A stretch of 64,000 bases of DNA from Bacillota bacterium (GTDB lineage: Bacteria > Bacillota > Clostridia > Christensenellales > SZUA-584), in the NCBI GenBank assembly GCA_023408075.1, contig JAEYKW010000011.1, positions 62,001 through 126,000 on the forward strand, given 5' to 3'. The position numbers and the translations under genes were made by a program. The notes under the pieces are model-generated. The model did no database searches. It worked only from the letters and a program-made list of their open reading frames with translations, and was not told where the DNA came from. Positions 26,301 through 36,678 of this stretch are shown here, piece by piece. Position 1 is the first letter of the stretch. Each line of letters begins with the position of its first letter.

Positions 26301-26801
26301 ATGGATACCGGAAACGTCAGCCTTGATTATGCCGTCAGCAAGGCTTTTGAAGGCCGATATTATATCGGCCATACACCTGTTCTGCCGCTCACATCCACCG
26401 CATGGGGCGCGCTGCTGAATCCCGTCGATTCTTCCATGAACCTGTACGTCAGAGTATTCACCGTTTCGAATTACTCGGCTACCGCATTCCAATCGCAGGT
26501 TTGGCTCGGCGCTTCGCTCGAAAATGCGGAAGTCTCTCCGCATGTGTCGCCGTCCAATATCGCGAAAAAGCCGCTTCGGGATCCGTACGTGCGCCTGCTT
26601 TACGCAGCCAGCTCAAGCCAGCCGTCATGCGGCGTCAGCCTGCTCTCGCGCATAGCGCAGCCAAACGCGACTGTTGTGGCCGAATACGACGGCGAGATCG
26701 TGGTACCGCCCGGCTCATCGTTTGCGGTTTACCTGTTTTCCCCGGGCAGCCAGCGGATTAATGCCGAGCTCGCGTTCGGCTGGTGGGAGGAGTACGCGTA
26801 A
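26301..26801 (+). CDS. Conserved-looking hypothetical protein, beta-rich
   Basis: The 166-residue protein is Ser/Ala/aromatic-rich with alternating strand-like hydrophobicity (AWGALLNPVDSSMNLYVRVFTV, VVPPGSSFAVYLFSPG). It has no signal peptide. The ribosome binding site AAAGGAG is strong. The stop is only 2 bases from the convergent ypeB stop. Such small beta-sandwich-like proteins occur in spore-formers, and it may belong to a DUF family (DUF6143 comes to mind, unverified). Placement beside germination genes hints at a spore role but does not show it. Confidence 0.7.
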   Translation: MDTGNVSLDYAVSKAFEGRYYIGHTPVLPLTSTAWGALLNPVDSSMNLYVRVFTVSNYSATAFQSQVWLGASLENAEVSPHVSPSNIAKKPLRDPYVRLLYAASSSQPSCGVSLLSRIAQPNATVVAEYDGEIVVPPGSSFAVYLFSPGSQRINAELAFGWWEEYA

Positions 26802-26803
26802 AA

Positions 26804-28126
26804 CTACATCACAAGCGTACCGTTGTTTGTGTGCTGGATCATGAAGATATCCTCCTGCACGCCTGTTTGCGCGTTGACATAGATGATAAAGTCCTGACCG
26901 TCCATCGCGCCGGTGAACTCCCAGCACACCTTTTCCTCGTTCGTATCCATCGGTATCAGCGCGAGGCGCACAGCCTGCACCTGAATGCCGGCGGTAAGCA
27001 TTTGCCGGGCTTGTTCCTGCGTGAGCGCGGAGGGAGCCAGCGTACGTGATTTATGCGACATCAGATAATTGTGCGCGTCGATGCCCACCACAGTGGCCGT
27101 CGGAATATCCACCCAAACCTTGATGAGATCGGGATACAGCACGATATTGTCCAGCATCGGCGCAAGGTTGATGACCGCCATGCCGTCGTAAAACTGCGCA
27201 TAGCTTGCCGCGCTCGGCCCGTATCCTTTGTCAATCAGATACTGCTGCGCCGCGTCCGCGAGCTGCGCGTATTTTTCATCGGTGGGCACGGCGGAAATTC
27301 CGCCGCCCATGGCGGCCATGTACCAGAGCACCTGAGACCCTTGCTTGCTGATATAGATTTCAAAATTCGCCGCGTCCTTAGTGCCCGTAAAGCCAAAGCT
27401 TGGGATCACGCCGTCCTGATCGCCCGCGTCCGTGAGCGCAGACACATCAATGCCTAAGAACTGAGCGGCGGTTTGGGCGGCCTGCTCGCGCGATACCTCA
27501 AAGCCACCGAGGCCTTCAGGCTGTTTGTCCTCGGTGCTTTCCGAAAACGGCCCGTCGTAAACGAGGCGCGGAAACTGTTGGTTTGTAAAATCGAGGTTGC
27601 CCGCCTGTTCATCCGACGCGAGAAACACCTCCTCCGCAAACCCGCCGTCACTCGGATATCCGCTGCTCCACATCGTATTCAGTTCGTCATATACCTCGCT
27701 GCACGATGAAGCCAGCTGCTGAATCTGGCCAAAATCGTCCTGCGTGAGCGCCTCTCCGCGCGCGAGCTTGTCCGTCAGATAACGGCAATAGTCTCCCGTA
27801 CGGTTGACAAACTGCGTGAGCGTTGATGTGCCCGTAAACGATACGGGCAGCGCCGCGAGCGAGCTTTCGGTATCGCCCGTCTGCCGCCAGACGTCCATCA
27901 GCAGCATCGTATACTGGTTGACGCCGTATGAGGCCTTGAGCTTGTAGAGCTTCGCTTCAAGACTCGTCACATCCGTCATCAGCTGCTCAAACGATTTGGT
28001 ATAAAGCGCGCCGAGCTGGTTTTTAAGCGATTGCTTTTGGCTGTGAAACACGATGGTGGTCACCGTCAGCGCCACAATCAGTACGCCTGCCGCTGCCGCA
28101 GCGATAATTTTGTACACTCTTTTCAT
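26804..28126 (-). CDS. ypeB: Germination protein YpeB
   Basis: The 440-residue protein has an N-terminal membrane anchor (about 7-28), a helical region, and PepSY-like C-terminal repeats (GFEVSREQAAQTAAQFLGID, ALTQEQARQMLTAGIQVQAV). YpeB is needed for SleB stability and localisation in the spore cortex. It lies 9 bases downstream of sleB, the usual pairing. Confidence 0.95.
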   Translation of the reverse strand: MKRVYKIIAAAAAGVLIVALTVTTIVFHSQKQSLKNQLGALYTKSFEQLMTDVTSLEAKLYKLKASYGVNQYTMLLMDVWRQTGDTESSLAALPVSFTGTSTLTQFVNRTGDYCRYLTDKLARGEALTQDDFGQIQQLASSCSEVYDELNTMWSSGYPSDGGFAEEVFLASDEQAGNLDFTNQQFPRLVYDGPFSESTEDKQPEGLGGFEVSREQAAQTAAQFLGIDVSALTDAGDQDGVIPSFGFTGTKDAANFEIYISKQGSQVLWYMAAMGGGISAVPTDEKYAQLADAAQQYLIDKGYGPSAASYAQFYDGMAVINLAPMLDNIVLYPDLIKVWVDIPTATVVGIDAHNYLMSHKSRTLAPSALTQEQARQMLTAGIQVQAVRLALIPMDTNEEKVCWEFTGAMDGQDFIIYVNAQTGVQEDIFMIQHTNNGTLVM

Positions 28127-28135
28127 GTTGCCCTC

Positions 28136-28798
28136 CTAGCTGCAGAAAACATGGTCGCCGATGGTGCAGATCACCGGGCGCGACCGGATGTATTTGTTGC
28201 TGGTCTTGGCCGGGTTGTAGTAAAACAGCGCACCGCCCGAAGGGTCCCAGCCGTTCAGCGCGTCCCTTGCCGCGCGCAGTGAGCTTTCATCGGGCGCGAG
28301 GTTAATTTGCCCGTCATCCACCACCGAGAACGCACCGCTTTGGTAAATCACCTTCGCAATGCTGTTGGGGAACAGCGAGCTTTCCACGCGGTTCAAAACC
28401 ACCGCTGCCACAGCCACCATGCCCTTATATGGTTCGCCGCGTGCCTCGCCATGTACGAGCTTCGCGAGCAGATACACGTCCTTTTCGCTTGAGCCGCCGC
28501 CGCTTGCCCCGGAAGGGGCTTGAACACCAAGCTTTTCCGCCGTCTGCGCGCCCACGATGCCGTCCACCGTGATGCCGTGTTTCTTTTGAAACGCGATCAC
28601 GGCGTCCTGCGTCTGAGCGCCGTAGTATCCGTCCACAGTCCCCTTGTAATAGCCCCAGTCTTTAAGCCGCTGCTGAATCTCCCTGATCGCGTCGCCGCTC
28701 GAGCCCATTTTGTACGACGCGACAGGTACCGCAACCGAACAGCTGCAAAACAAAACCGCAAGCAATATCAATGCGAGCGGTTTTAGTTTCTTTCTCAT
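28136..28798 (-). CDS. sleB: Spore cortex-lytic enzyme SleB
   Basis: The 220-residue exported protein has a signal peptide (about 1-25, possibly a lipoprotein type, CSC). A peptidoglycan-binding domain follows (about 33-92, IREIQQRLKDWGYYKGTVDGYYG). The C-terminal hydrolase_2 catalytic domain has the glutamate in LVHGEARGEPY. It is a lytic transglycosylase that degrades cortex during germination. It is 35 bases after spoIIR and directly before ypeB. Confidence 0.96.
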   Translation of the reverse strand: MRKKLKPLALILLAVLFCSCSVAVPVASYKMGSSGDAIREIQQRLKDWGYYKGTVDGYYGAQTQDAVIAFQKKHGITVDGIVGAQTAEKLGVQAPSGASGGGSSEKDVYLLAKLVHGEARGEPYKGMVAVAAVVLNRVESSLFPNSIAKVIYQSGAFSVVDDGQINLAPDESSLRAARDALNGWDPSGGALFYYNPAKTSNKYIRSRPVICTIGDHVFCS

Positions 28799-28833
28799 TT
28801 CGCCGGTCTCCTTGATGCAAGATGTACGGCAGT

Positions 28834-29358
28834 TTATCCAAACAGGCTTCCAAAGAGCTCCGCGAAGAACGATGTGTATTCCACCTGTGTTTCACCGTCG
28901 TCAAGCCCATCAATCTCCGTGAGGCAGAGCGGGGGAAACATTACGCACCACCAGTTGTGTCCTTCTCCCTTGCCCAGCGTCACTCTCAATGCCTGATAGT
29001 CGCCTTCGGGGTATGTCACGTCCTGATAGGTTCTTTCGGGGAAGTGGAACGTGCCCACCTGTGCCGTGGCCGTGTAATCAAATCCGTTCGCGGCCAGCGT
29101 TTCATTTGCCGTCTTTTCTATTATCTCAAGGTTGTTTTCGATATATGCGCGCGCTTCCTGCGCGTTTGTGCATGTGAGAATGCCGTCTTTTGTGGCTTCG
29201 AGCACCGCGTCACGCACCTGCATTTTCACCTGCTGATCCGCATCGCTGTCTGAATTCGCGATGACGTGCAGGCGAAACGGTGTGGGCGCGCACGCGCTCA
29301 TGAGCAGCACCAGCGCCATCACGATTGCAAGCGCCGAGAGCTTTTTATTTGTGGTCAT
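28834..29358 (-). CDS. spoIIR: Stage II sporulation protein R
   Basis: The 174-residue exported protein carries the SpoIIR hallmarks FRLHVIANSDSDADQ and GEGHNWWCVMFPPLC. It is made in the forespore under sigma-F and signals across the septum to trigger SpoIIGA processing of pro-sigma-E. The N-terminal hydrophobic stretch ends in MSAC, a possible lipobox at Cys23. Grouping with sleB-ypeB gives one sporulation/germination block. Confidence 0.95.
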   Translation of the reverse strand: MTTNKKLSALAIVMALVLLMSACAPTPFRLHVIANSDSDADQQVKMQVRDAVLEATKDGILTCTNAQEARAYIENNLEIIEKTANETLAANGFDYTATAQVGTFHFPERTYQDVTYPEGDYQALRVTLGKGEGHNWWCVMFPPLCLTEIDGLDDGETQVEYTSFFAELFGSLFG

Positions 29359-29400
29359 TGTTCCTTACCTTTTGTATCAGTGTCATATATATGCGCTATC

Positions 29401-29429
29401 AATTATGACCACATACACAAATTATATAC
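29401..29429 (-). promoter_or_regulatory. Candidate sigma-F promoter of spoIIR
   Basis: On the minus strand GTATA (29429-29425) and GGTCATAATT (29410-29401) resemble the sigma-F -35 and -10 elements (GYATA, GGNRANAMTW). There is one mismatch in the -10, and the spacer is 14 bp where 15-16 is usual. It sits 43 bases before the start codon. The rest of the 460-base gap 29359-29817 shows nothing else I can support apart from the plus-strand promoter near 29784. Confidence 0.45.
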
Positions 29430-29780
29430 ATGAGCTGTCTTTTTATCGCGAGACCATCTGATTGTCCATATTTTTTAATAACCGCACTGTTACCACTTAT
29501 TGCTTATGGACGAAAGCGTCTCCGATTATCGTCCGTCATACGGTGAGAAATATGCCACAGATAGATTTGTTAATTCGTGTCTATCTCAAGTCGTTGTCAC
29601 AGTCCTTCTTTTATCCCACTTGGTTTACAAACGCATATCATCTGCCGACTCATTAGAGCCAATGTGACCATCTGATAAAATATTTCCGCAACATGCCATA
29701 ATTTGTTGATTATGGCCTTAAACTTGTGTGTATTTTATTGATATATCATTCATTTGCTATTTCTCTACGCAAAGCTTTTG

Positions 29781-29789
29781 TGCTATAAT
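29781..29789 (+). promoter_or_regulatory. Extended -10 promoter for the DUF1934-pyrG region
   Basis: TGCTATAAT (29781-29789) is a perfect extended -10. No good -35 is present at normal spacing. The start would be near 29796, about 22 bases before the DUF1934 ATG. Confidence 0.5.
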
Positions 29790-29817
29790 GGTCTGTGAAA
29801 ATTTTAAGGAGGCCAAA

Positions 29818-30246
29818 ATGCAGCGGGTTTTGCTAAACATAACGGGTACCCAGCGTGAAGGTGATTCGGACGAGCGTATCGAATTAATCACCGAAGGCCG
29901 CCTGATCAAAAAGCCCGAGGGGCTTTTCATCGAATATGACGAAAGCGAACTCACCGGAATCGACGGCTGCACCACGACGCTTGTGTTCTCGGGCGACAGC
30001 GTCACGATTGAGCGCAACGGCACGCTTAACATGCAGATGGTGTTTTCTCCGGGCCGCGTTTTCGACAGCAATCTCGAAACGCCCTACGGTTCCATCAGCC
30101 TTCACGTTTTTGCGTCGCGTGTAGAAAGCGAGCTTAATGAAAACGACGGCCGCCTGCGTCTTGAATATGAATTAAGCCTTGGCACTCTTTCAACTTTTAA
30201 CAAGCTTGACCTCTCGTTTAAAAGTATGGAAGAATGCGTAAATTAA
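29818..30246 (+). CDS. DUF1934 (YwiB-like) beta-barrel protein
   Basis: The 142-residue protein has the DUF1934 pattern: ITGTQREGDSDERIELITEGRL, SVTIERNG and LRLEYELSL. These small calycin-like barrels are widespread in Firmicutes; function unknown. The ATG at 29818 follows AAGGAGG, so the longer frame from 29728 is not used. It is first in a run with the MBL-fold gene and pyrG. Confidence 0.85.
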   Translation: MQRVLLNITGTQREGDSDERIELITEGRLIKKPEGLFIEYDESELTGIDGCTTTLVFSGDSVTIERNGTLNMQMVFSPGRVFDSNLETPYGSISLHVFASRVESELNENDGRLRLEYELSLGTLSTFNKLDLSFKSMEECVN

Positions 30247-30273
30247 ATATGAATCGGAAACTGAGGTGATAAA

Positions 30274-30921
30274 ATGCTTATTGAATGGCTCGGTCATTCT
30301 TGCTTCAAAGTCACGCTGAAAAACGGCACGCGCATACTGCTGGACCCCTACGACGACCGTACCGGCCACACCCTGCAGGACGTGGAGGCGGACATCGTGA
30401 CAATCAGCCATGCGCATCACGACCACAACAACTTATCATGTGTGACCGGTGATTATACGGTGGTGGATAAACCCGGCGTGTATACGTTCGGCGAACTCAC
30501 CATCGAAGGACTTCAAACCTCGCACGACAAAGAAAACGGTGCGCGGCGCGGGGAGAACATCTGCTTTCTGCTGACCGTCCGCGGCATGCGGCTTTGCCAC
30601 ATGGGCGACATCGGCGTGATTCCGTCCGCCGACATCATCGAAAAGCTCAAAGGCACCGAAATATTGCTGCTTCCCGTGGGCGGCGTTTATACGATTGATG
30701 CGTGCGAAGCGCTGCAGGTTTGCGAAGCGATCGAGCCCAACATCATCATTCCGATGCACTTTCAGACAGCGGAGACAGGCCTTGACCTCGCGCCCTTAAG
30801 CGATTTTCTCGAAGCCGCAGGCCGGGAGTACGATGTGTCGCACCGCGGCAAGTGCTATATCAATATCGATAAGGCGACGCTCAAAAAGCGCACGCGCATT
30901 ATTGTGATGGAATATCTGTAG
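30274..30921 (+). CDS. MBL-fold metal-dependent hydrolase (UlaG-like)
   Basis: The 215-residue protein has the metallo-beta-lactamase core with GHSCFKV at the N-terminus and the metal motif SHAHHDHNN. Downstream come CHMGDIG and IPMHFQT. It belongs to the short UlaG-type group often annotated as YtkL; substrate unknown. The ATG follows GAGGTG with good spacing, 27 bases after DUF1934. Confidence 0.87.
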   Translation: MLIEWLGHSCFKVTLKNGTRILLDPYDDRTGHTLQDVEADIVTISHAHHDHNNLSCVTGDYTVVDKPGVYTFGELTIEGLQTSHDKENGARRGENICFLLTVRGMRLCHMGDIGVIPSADIIEKLKGTEILLLPVGGVYTIDACEALQVCEAIEPNIIIPMHFQTAETGLDLAPLSDFLEAAGREYDVSHRGKCYINIDKATLKKRTRIIVMEYL

Positions 30922-30958
30922 ACTTTAAAAAATTGTTTTGTTATTTATGGAGGGGTTC

Positions 30959-32593
30959 ATGTCCACGAAATTTATCTTTGTTACCGGCGGTGTGGTATCT
31001 TCACTCGGAAAGGGAATCACGGCTGCGTCGCTTGGGCTGCTGCTCAAAAGCCGCGGCCTGAAAGTATCGCTGCAAAAATGCGATCCTTACATCAATGTCG
31101 ATCCCGGCACGATGAGCCCTTTTCAGCACGGTGAAGTTTTTGTGACGGACGACGGTGCCGAGACCGACCTTGATATCGGCCACTACGAGCGCTTTACCGA
31201 CGAAAATTCGTTTGCTGATTCCAATGTGACCACCGGCAAAGTTTACTGGAAGGTCATCACAAAGGAACGCCGCGGCGATTACCTTGGGGGCACCGTTCAG
31301 GTGATTCCGCATATCACCGACGAGATCAAATCGCGCATATACAGCGTGGCCAGCAAGGAAAAGCCCGATGTGGTGATCACGGAAATCGGCGGCACAGTGG
31401 GCGATATCGAGTCTCAGCCGTTCCTCGAGACGATCCGCCAGATCAAATGGGAGGTCGGCGAAGAGAACTGCATGTATATCCACGTCACGCTGATGCCGTA
31501 TTTGCACAAGGTGGGCGAGCTCAAAACAAAGCCCACGCAGCACAGCGTGAAGGAGCTGCGTACCATCGGTATCGAGCCGGATATCATCGTATGCCGCACT
31601 GAGCTGGAGCTGACCGACGATATCAAGCGCAAAATCGCGCTGTTCTGCAACGTGAGCCCCGCGAGCGTGGTGCAGAACCTCGATGCGGATTCGCTTTACG
31701 AGGTGCCCATCATGCTGCGCAACGAGAAGCTTGATAAGCTCGTGTGCGAGCGGCTCTCTCTGCCGAATGTGCCGAGCGACATTCCCGAATGGGAAAGCAT
31801 CGTGCGCATACAAAAGCAGAAAAAAGAACAGGTCAGAATCGCGATCGTCGGCAAATATATCGAGCTGCACGATGCATACCTCAGCATTGCGGAGTCACTC
31901 ACGCACGCGGGCATCGCAAACAAGCTCGACGTGAAAATACTCTGGATCAATGCCGTGGATATTGAAGAAACAAACGATGCCGCCGCCATACTCAAGGACG
32001 CGGACGGCGTGATCGTACCGGGCGGCTTTGGCGACAGAGGTATAGAAGGTAAAATTAAGGCTATACAATACTGCAGAGAGAACAAAGTGCCGTTCTTTGG
32101 CATTTGTCTCGGCATGCAGCTCGCCATCATCGAATTTGCGCGCAACGTGCTCGGGCACCGCGAAGCCAATTCGACGGAGCATTGCTCTGATACGCCGTAT
32201 CCGTTTATCGACCTTATGCCCGAACAGAAGAATATCACGGATATGGGCGGCACAATGCGCCTCGGCAGCTACAAATGCAGCCTTAACAAGGGCACATATG
32301 CCTATGACGCTTACCAGACCGAGGAGATCAACGAACGCCACCGTCACCGTTATGAGTTCAACAACATGTACCTTGAACAGATCACGAAGGCGGGCATGCG
32401 CGTGGCGGGCGTCAACCCCGATCACGGGCTCGTGGAGATCATGGAAATCGGCGATCACCCCTGGTTCGTGGGCGTGCAGTTCCATCCCGAGTTCAAATCG
32501 CGGCCCATACGGTCGCATCCGCTGTTCAGAGAGCTCGTGGCTGCGGCCAAGCGCTACGAAGACAGCAAAAAGAACAAAAAGTCCGGCGAATAA
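30959..32593 (+). CDS. pyrG: CTP synthase
   Basis: The 544-residue protein has an N-terminal synthetase domain (KFIFVTGGVVSSLGKG, the P-loop) and a C-terminal class I glutamine amidotransferase domain. The latter has its nucleophile Cys in FFGICLGMQ (near residue 383) and His/Glu in VQFHPEF. It converts UTP to CTP. The start is ATG 30959 after GGAGGGG; a TTG-type start at 30938 is less likely. No leader attenuator of the PyrG type with a G-run start is evident. Confidence 0.98.
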   Translation: MSTKFIFVTGGVVSSLGKGITAASLGLLLKSRGLKVSLQKCDPYINVDPGTMSPFQHGEVFVTDDGAETDLDIGHYERFTDENSFADSNVTTGKVYWKVITKERRGDYLGGTVQVIPHITDEIKSRIYSVASKEKPDVVITEIGGTVGDIESQPFLETIRQIKWEVGEENCMYIHVTLMPYLHKVGELKTKPTQHSVKELRTIGIEPDIIVCRTELELTDDIKRKIALFCNVSPASVVQNLDADSLYEVPIMLRNEKLDKLVCERLSLPNVPSDIPEWESIVRIQKQKKEQVRIAIVGKYIELHDAYLSIAESLTHAGIANKLDVKILWINAVDIEETNDAAAILKDADGVIVPGGFGDRGIEGKIKAIQYCRENKVPFFGICLGMQLAIIEFARNVLGHREANSTEHCSDTPYPFIDLMPEQKNITDMGGTMRLGSYKCSLNKGTYAYDAYQTEEINERHRHRYEFNNMYLEQITKAGMRVAGVNPDHGLVEIMEIGDHPWFVGVQFHPEFKSRPIRSHPLFRELVAAAKRYEDSKKNKKSGE

Positions 32594-32607
32594 GCCGGGC
32601 TTATTCG
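32587..32607 (+). other. Intercistronic hairpin at the pyrG stop codon
   Basis: CGAATAAGC-CGG-GCTTATTCG forms a perfect 9-bp stem with a 3-base loop, and the pyrG stop TAA is inside the 5' arm. No T run follows, so it is not a standard terminator; it may modulate passage to glnS or stabilise pyrG mRNA. Confidence 0.6.
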
Positions 32608-32635
32608 TTCAAGGATCCATTGGAGGACATTGTTT

Positions 32636-34270
<1,635 letters not shown>

Positions 34271-34303
34271 CGAATAGAACCGACCTTTTGGAAAGGAGAT
34301 TAT

Positions 34304-34319
34304 GCGGCCTTCAGGCCGC
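34304..34319 (+). other. Perfect hairpin in the gltX translation initiation region
   Basis: GCGGCCTTCAGGCCGC folds into a 6-7 bp GC-rich stem. It lies between the AAAGGAG (34292-34298) and the probable start codon region (34326-34332), and overlaps the alternative ATG at 34302. Confidence 0.6.
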
Positions 34320-34331
34320 ATTGTCATGTTT

Positions 34332-35780
34332 ATGAGTCAAGTACGCACACGTTTTGCACCGAGCCCCACAGGCTATCTGCATATCGGCGGCCTTCGAACC
34401 GCGCTGTATGCGTGGCTTTTTGCGCGCAAGAACAACGGGACGTTCATACTGCGCATTGAAGACACCGATACCGGGCGCGAGGTGGAAGGCGCGAAAGACG
34501 TGATATTCTCAACATTGCGCCAGACGGGGCTTAACTACGACGAAGGCCCCGATGTGGGCGGTCCGTTCGGCCCGTACATACAAAGCGAGCGCGCAGATAT
34601 TTACAAAGAGCACGCGGAAATGCTTGTGAAGTCCGGCGCGGCGTACCGCTGCTTTTGCACGAAGGAGCAGTTGGCGGACGAGCGCGCCAAAGCCGAAGCC
34701 AGAGGAGAAGCTTACACCTACGGCAAGCACTGCCTTTCGCTGTCCGAGGAGGAAATTCGCAGCCGCATCGACGCAGGCGAACCGTATGTGATTCGCCAGA
34801 ACATTCCGCGCACGGGCGACACAACCTACACCGACGTTGTTTTCGGCGATATCACGGTGCCCAATGTCGACCTTGACGATAACGTGCTGTTAAAAGCGGA
34901 CGGCATGCCGACATACAACCTCGCCAACGTCGTGGACGACCATCTGATGGGCATCACGCATGTGATCCGCGGCGTCGAGTATCTGTCGTCTACGCCCAAG
35001 TACAACCACCTTTACCGCGCTTTCGGGTGGGAGATACCGACGTATATCCATCTGCCCGTGGTGATGAAGGACAAACAGAGAAAGCTCAGCAAACGCCACG
35101 GCGACGCATCGTTTGACGATTTTATTAAAAAAGGCTATCTGAAGGAGGCGCTGATCAACTACATTGCGCTGCTCGGATGGAGCCCCGGCACCGAGCAGGA
35201 GATCTTCACGCTCGATGAGCTGACCGACGCGTTCCATATCGAGGGACTCTCAAGATCGTCCGCGATATTCGATGTGGACAAGCTCACATGGATGAACGCA
35301 CAGTATATTCGCGCGCTCAGCAAAGATGCGTTTATCGAAACCGCGATGCCGTATTTCAAGGAAGCGGGCGTGGCAGCGTTTGATCTTGAGCTGATTACCG
35401 AACTCATACAGCCGCGGCTTGAGCGGCTCGACGAGATACCCGGCAAGCTCGCGTTCCTTAAAGAGATGCCCGACTACGATGTCGCTTTGTATACGCACAA
35501 AAAGATGAAGACGGATGCGGAATCGTCGGTGCCCATGCTCAAAGAAGCCAAGGCGCTCCTCGAGGCGCAGACCGATTATGCACTTGAACCGCTCAAAGAA
35601 GCATTGCACACGCTCGTGGAGAAGCTCGGCATCAAGAACGGCCAACTGCTTTGGCCGCTGCGCATCGCGATTACCGGCACCGAGGTCACGCCGGGCGGCG
35701 CTGTGGAAGCGGCGTGTCTCTTGGGAAAAGAGGAGACGCTGCGCAGGCTTGATTTCAGCCTCAAAAAGCTCAGCCAGTGA
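34332..35780 (+). CDS. gltX: Glutamyl-tRNA synthetase
   Basis: The class I synthetase has VRTRFAPSPTGYLHIGGLRTA (HIGH at 17-20) and KLSKRHGD (about 251-258), followed by a helical anticodon-binding domain. Family members normally start a few residues before VRTRF, which favours ATG 34332 (482 residues). However, the good Shine-Dalgarno AAAGGAG lies next to an ATG at 34302, which would add ten residues, and a GC-rich hairpin separates the two. The presence of glnS means this enzyme need not mischarge tRNA-Gln. Confidence 0.96.
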   Translation: MSQVRTRFAPSPTGYLHIGGLRTALYAWLFARKNNGTFILRIEDTDTGREVEGAKDVIFSTLRQTGLNYDEGPDVGGPFGPYIQSERADIYKEHAEMLVKSGAAYRCFCTKEQLADERAKAEARGEAYTYGKHCLSLSEEEIRSRIDAGEPYVIRQNIPRTGDTTYTDVVFGDITVPNVDLDDNVLLKADGMPTYNLANVVDDHLMGITHVIRGVEYLSSTPKYNHLYRAFGWEIPTYIHLPVVMKDKQRKLSKRHGDASFDDFIKKGYLKEALINYIALLGWSPGTEQEIFTLDELTDAFHIEGLSRSSAIFDVDKLTWMNAQYIRALSKDAFIETAMPYFKEAGVAAFDLELITELIQPRLERLDEIPGKLAFLKEMPDYDVALYTHKKMKTDAESSVPMLKEAKALLEAQTDYALEPLKEALHTLVEKLGIKNGQLLWPLRIAITGTEVTPGGAVEAACLLGKEETLRRLDFSLKKLSQ

Positions 35781-35844
35781 GCCATTGATCAAACATCATA
35801 AGCTGTTGTTCGGACAGCAAAGAAACCGTATCCGTTTATGCAGT

Positions 35845-35875
35845 CGGTATAGCCATTCAGCTATACCGATTTGTT
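35845..35875 (+). terminator. Rho-independent terminator after gltX
   Basis: The 9-bp stem CGGTATAGC/GCTATACCG (35845-35853 and 35860-35868) is followed by ATTTGTTGTTT. Confidence 0.8.
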
Positions 35876-36072
35876 GTTTATTGCCGCTGAGCAGGGCAGC
35901 CTTTCGGCGGACATAGGAAATGTGCGGTTGGCAATCTGTAAAAAAGCTTTTGGCATTGTCGGCGGGCCGAAACAGTTATCAAGCAGTGGTTTGATGGAGA
36001 CTTTTTTTCGCGCTGTATTGTGGTATATTGGAGACAATCACAGGTGAACAAGAAATTCTCTGGGAGAATGAT

Positions 36073-36619
36073 ATGAATTGGCTTAGCGACGTGCAAAAAC
36101 AGAGTTTATAGAAAAAATCAGGTCCTCTTTACCAGAAACAGTGACTTTCTGGCCGATTTGACTGTCTTAATTCAAGAACAGAATCATCGGACAATGGTTT
36201 TGTGGGCATTTGAGTTTGCCGATGAAACTATTCTGAAGTTATTAACGCGTTATCCGAATGAAAAGCGGCTCGAATCCTCTGTGCTGACATCAAAAGATTG
36301 GGCTGCCGGTAAAATCAAAATGCCCGTGGCGCAGCGCGCCATTTTGCAGGCACACGCGGTGGCAAAGGAAATCGATTCGCTGGAAGATATCGCTTTATGC
36401 CACGCCATCGGGCAAGCTTGCGGTGTGGTTCATGCCAACGGACATGCTATCGGATTCCCGATCTATGATTTAACATCGATCATCAGACGCTATGGCGTGC
36501 CGGAATGTCAAAGGGCTGTCGAGGCGCGCAAGCAGCAATATATTGAGCGGATATATTATTGGCGGACGCATTGTAACGACAATCCGTATCCGTGGGCCGA
36601 TTTTATGAAGGCGGATTGA
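36073..36619 (+). pseudogene. Imm-5-like putative immunity protein, two frameshifts
   Basis: The intact 3' part (from 36158) has AVAKEIDSLEDIALCHAIGQACGVVHANGHAIGFPIY, a pattern I associate with Imm-5-like proteins. The 5' part starts at ATG 36073 (GGGAG upstream) with MNWLSDVQKQ, then continues in another frame as EFIEKIRSSLPET, then in a third as DFLADLTVLI. Both shifts are explained by loss of one G from a GG pair (near 36102 and near 36149). Unless these are sequencing errors the gene is broken. A TTG at 36158 could allow a shortened product. Confidence 0.75.
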
Positions 36620-36678
36620 TTTGACTCTGGCTTGCAGCCAAGCGGATTTGCACGAGGAGCACGACATATCAGAATGGG

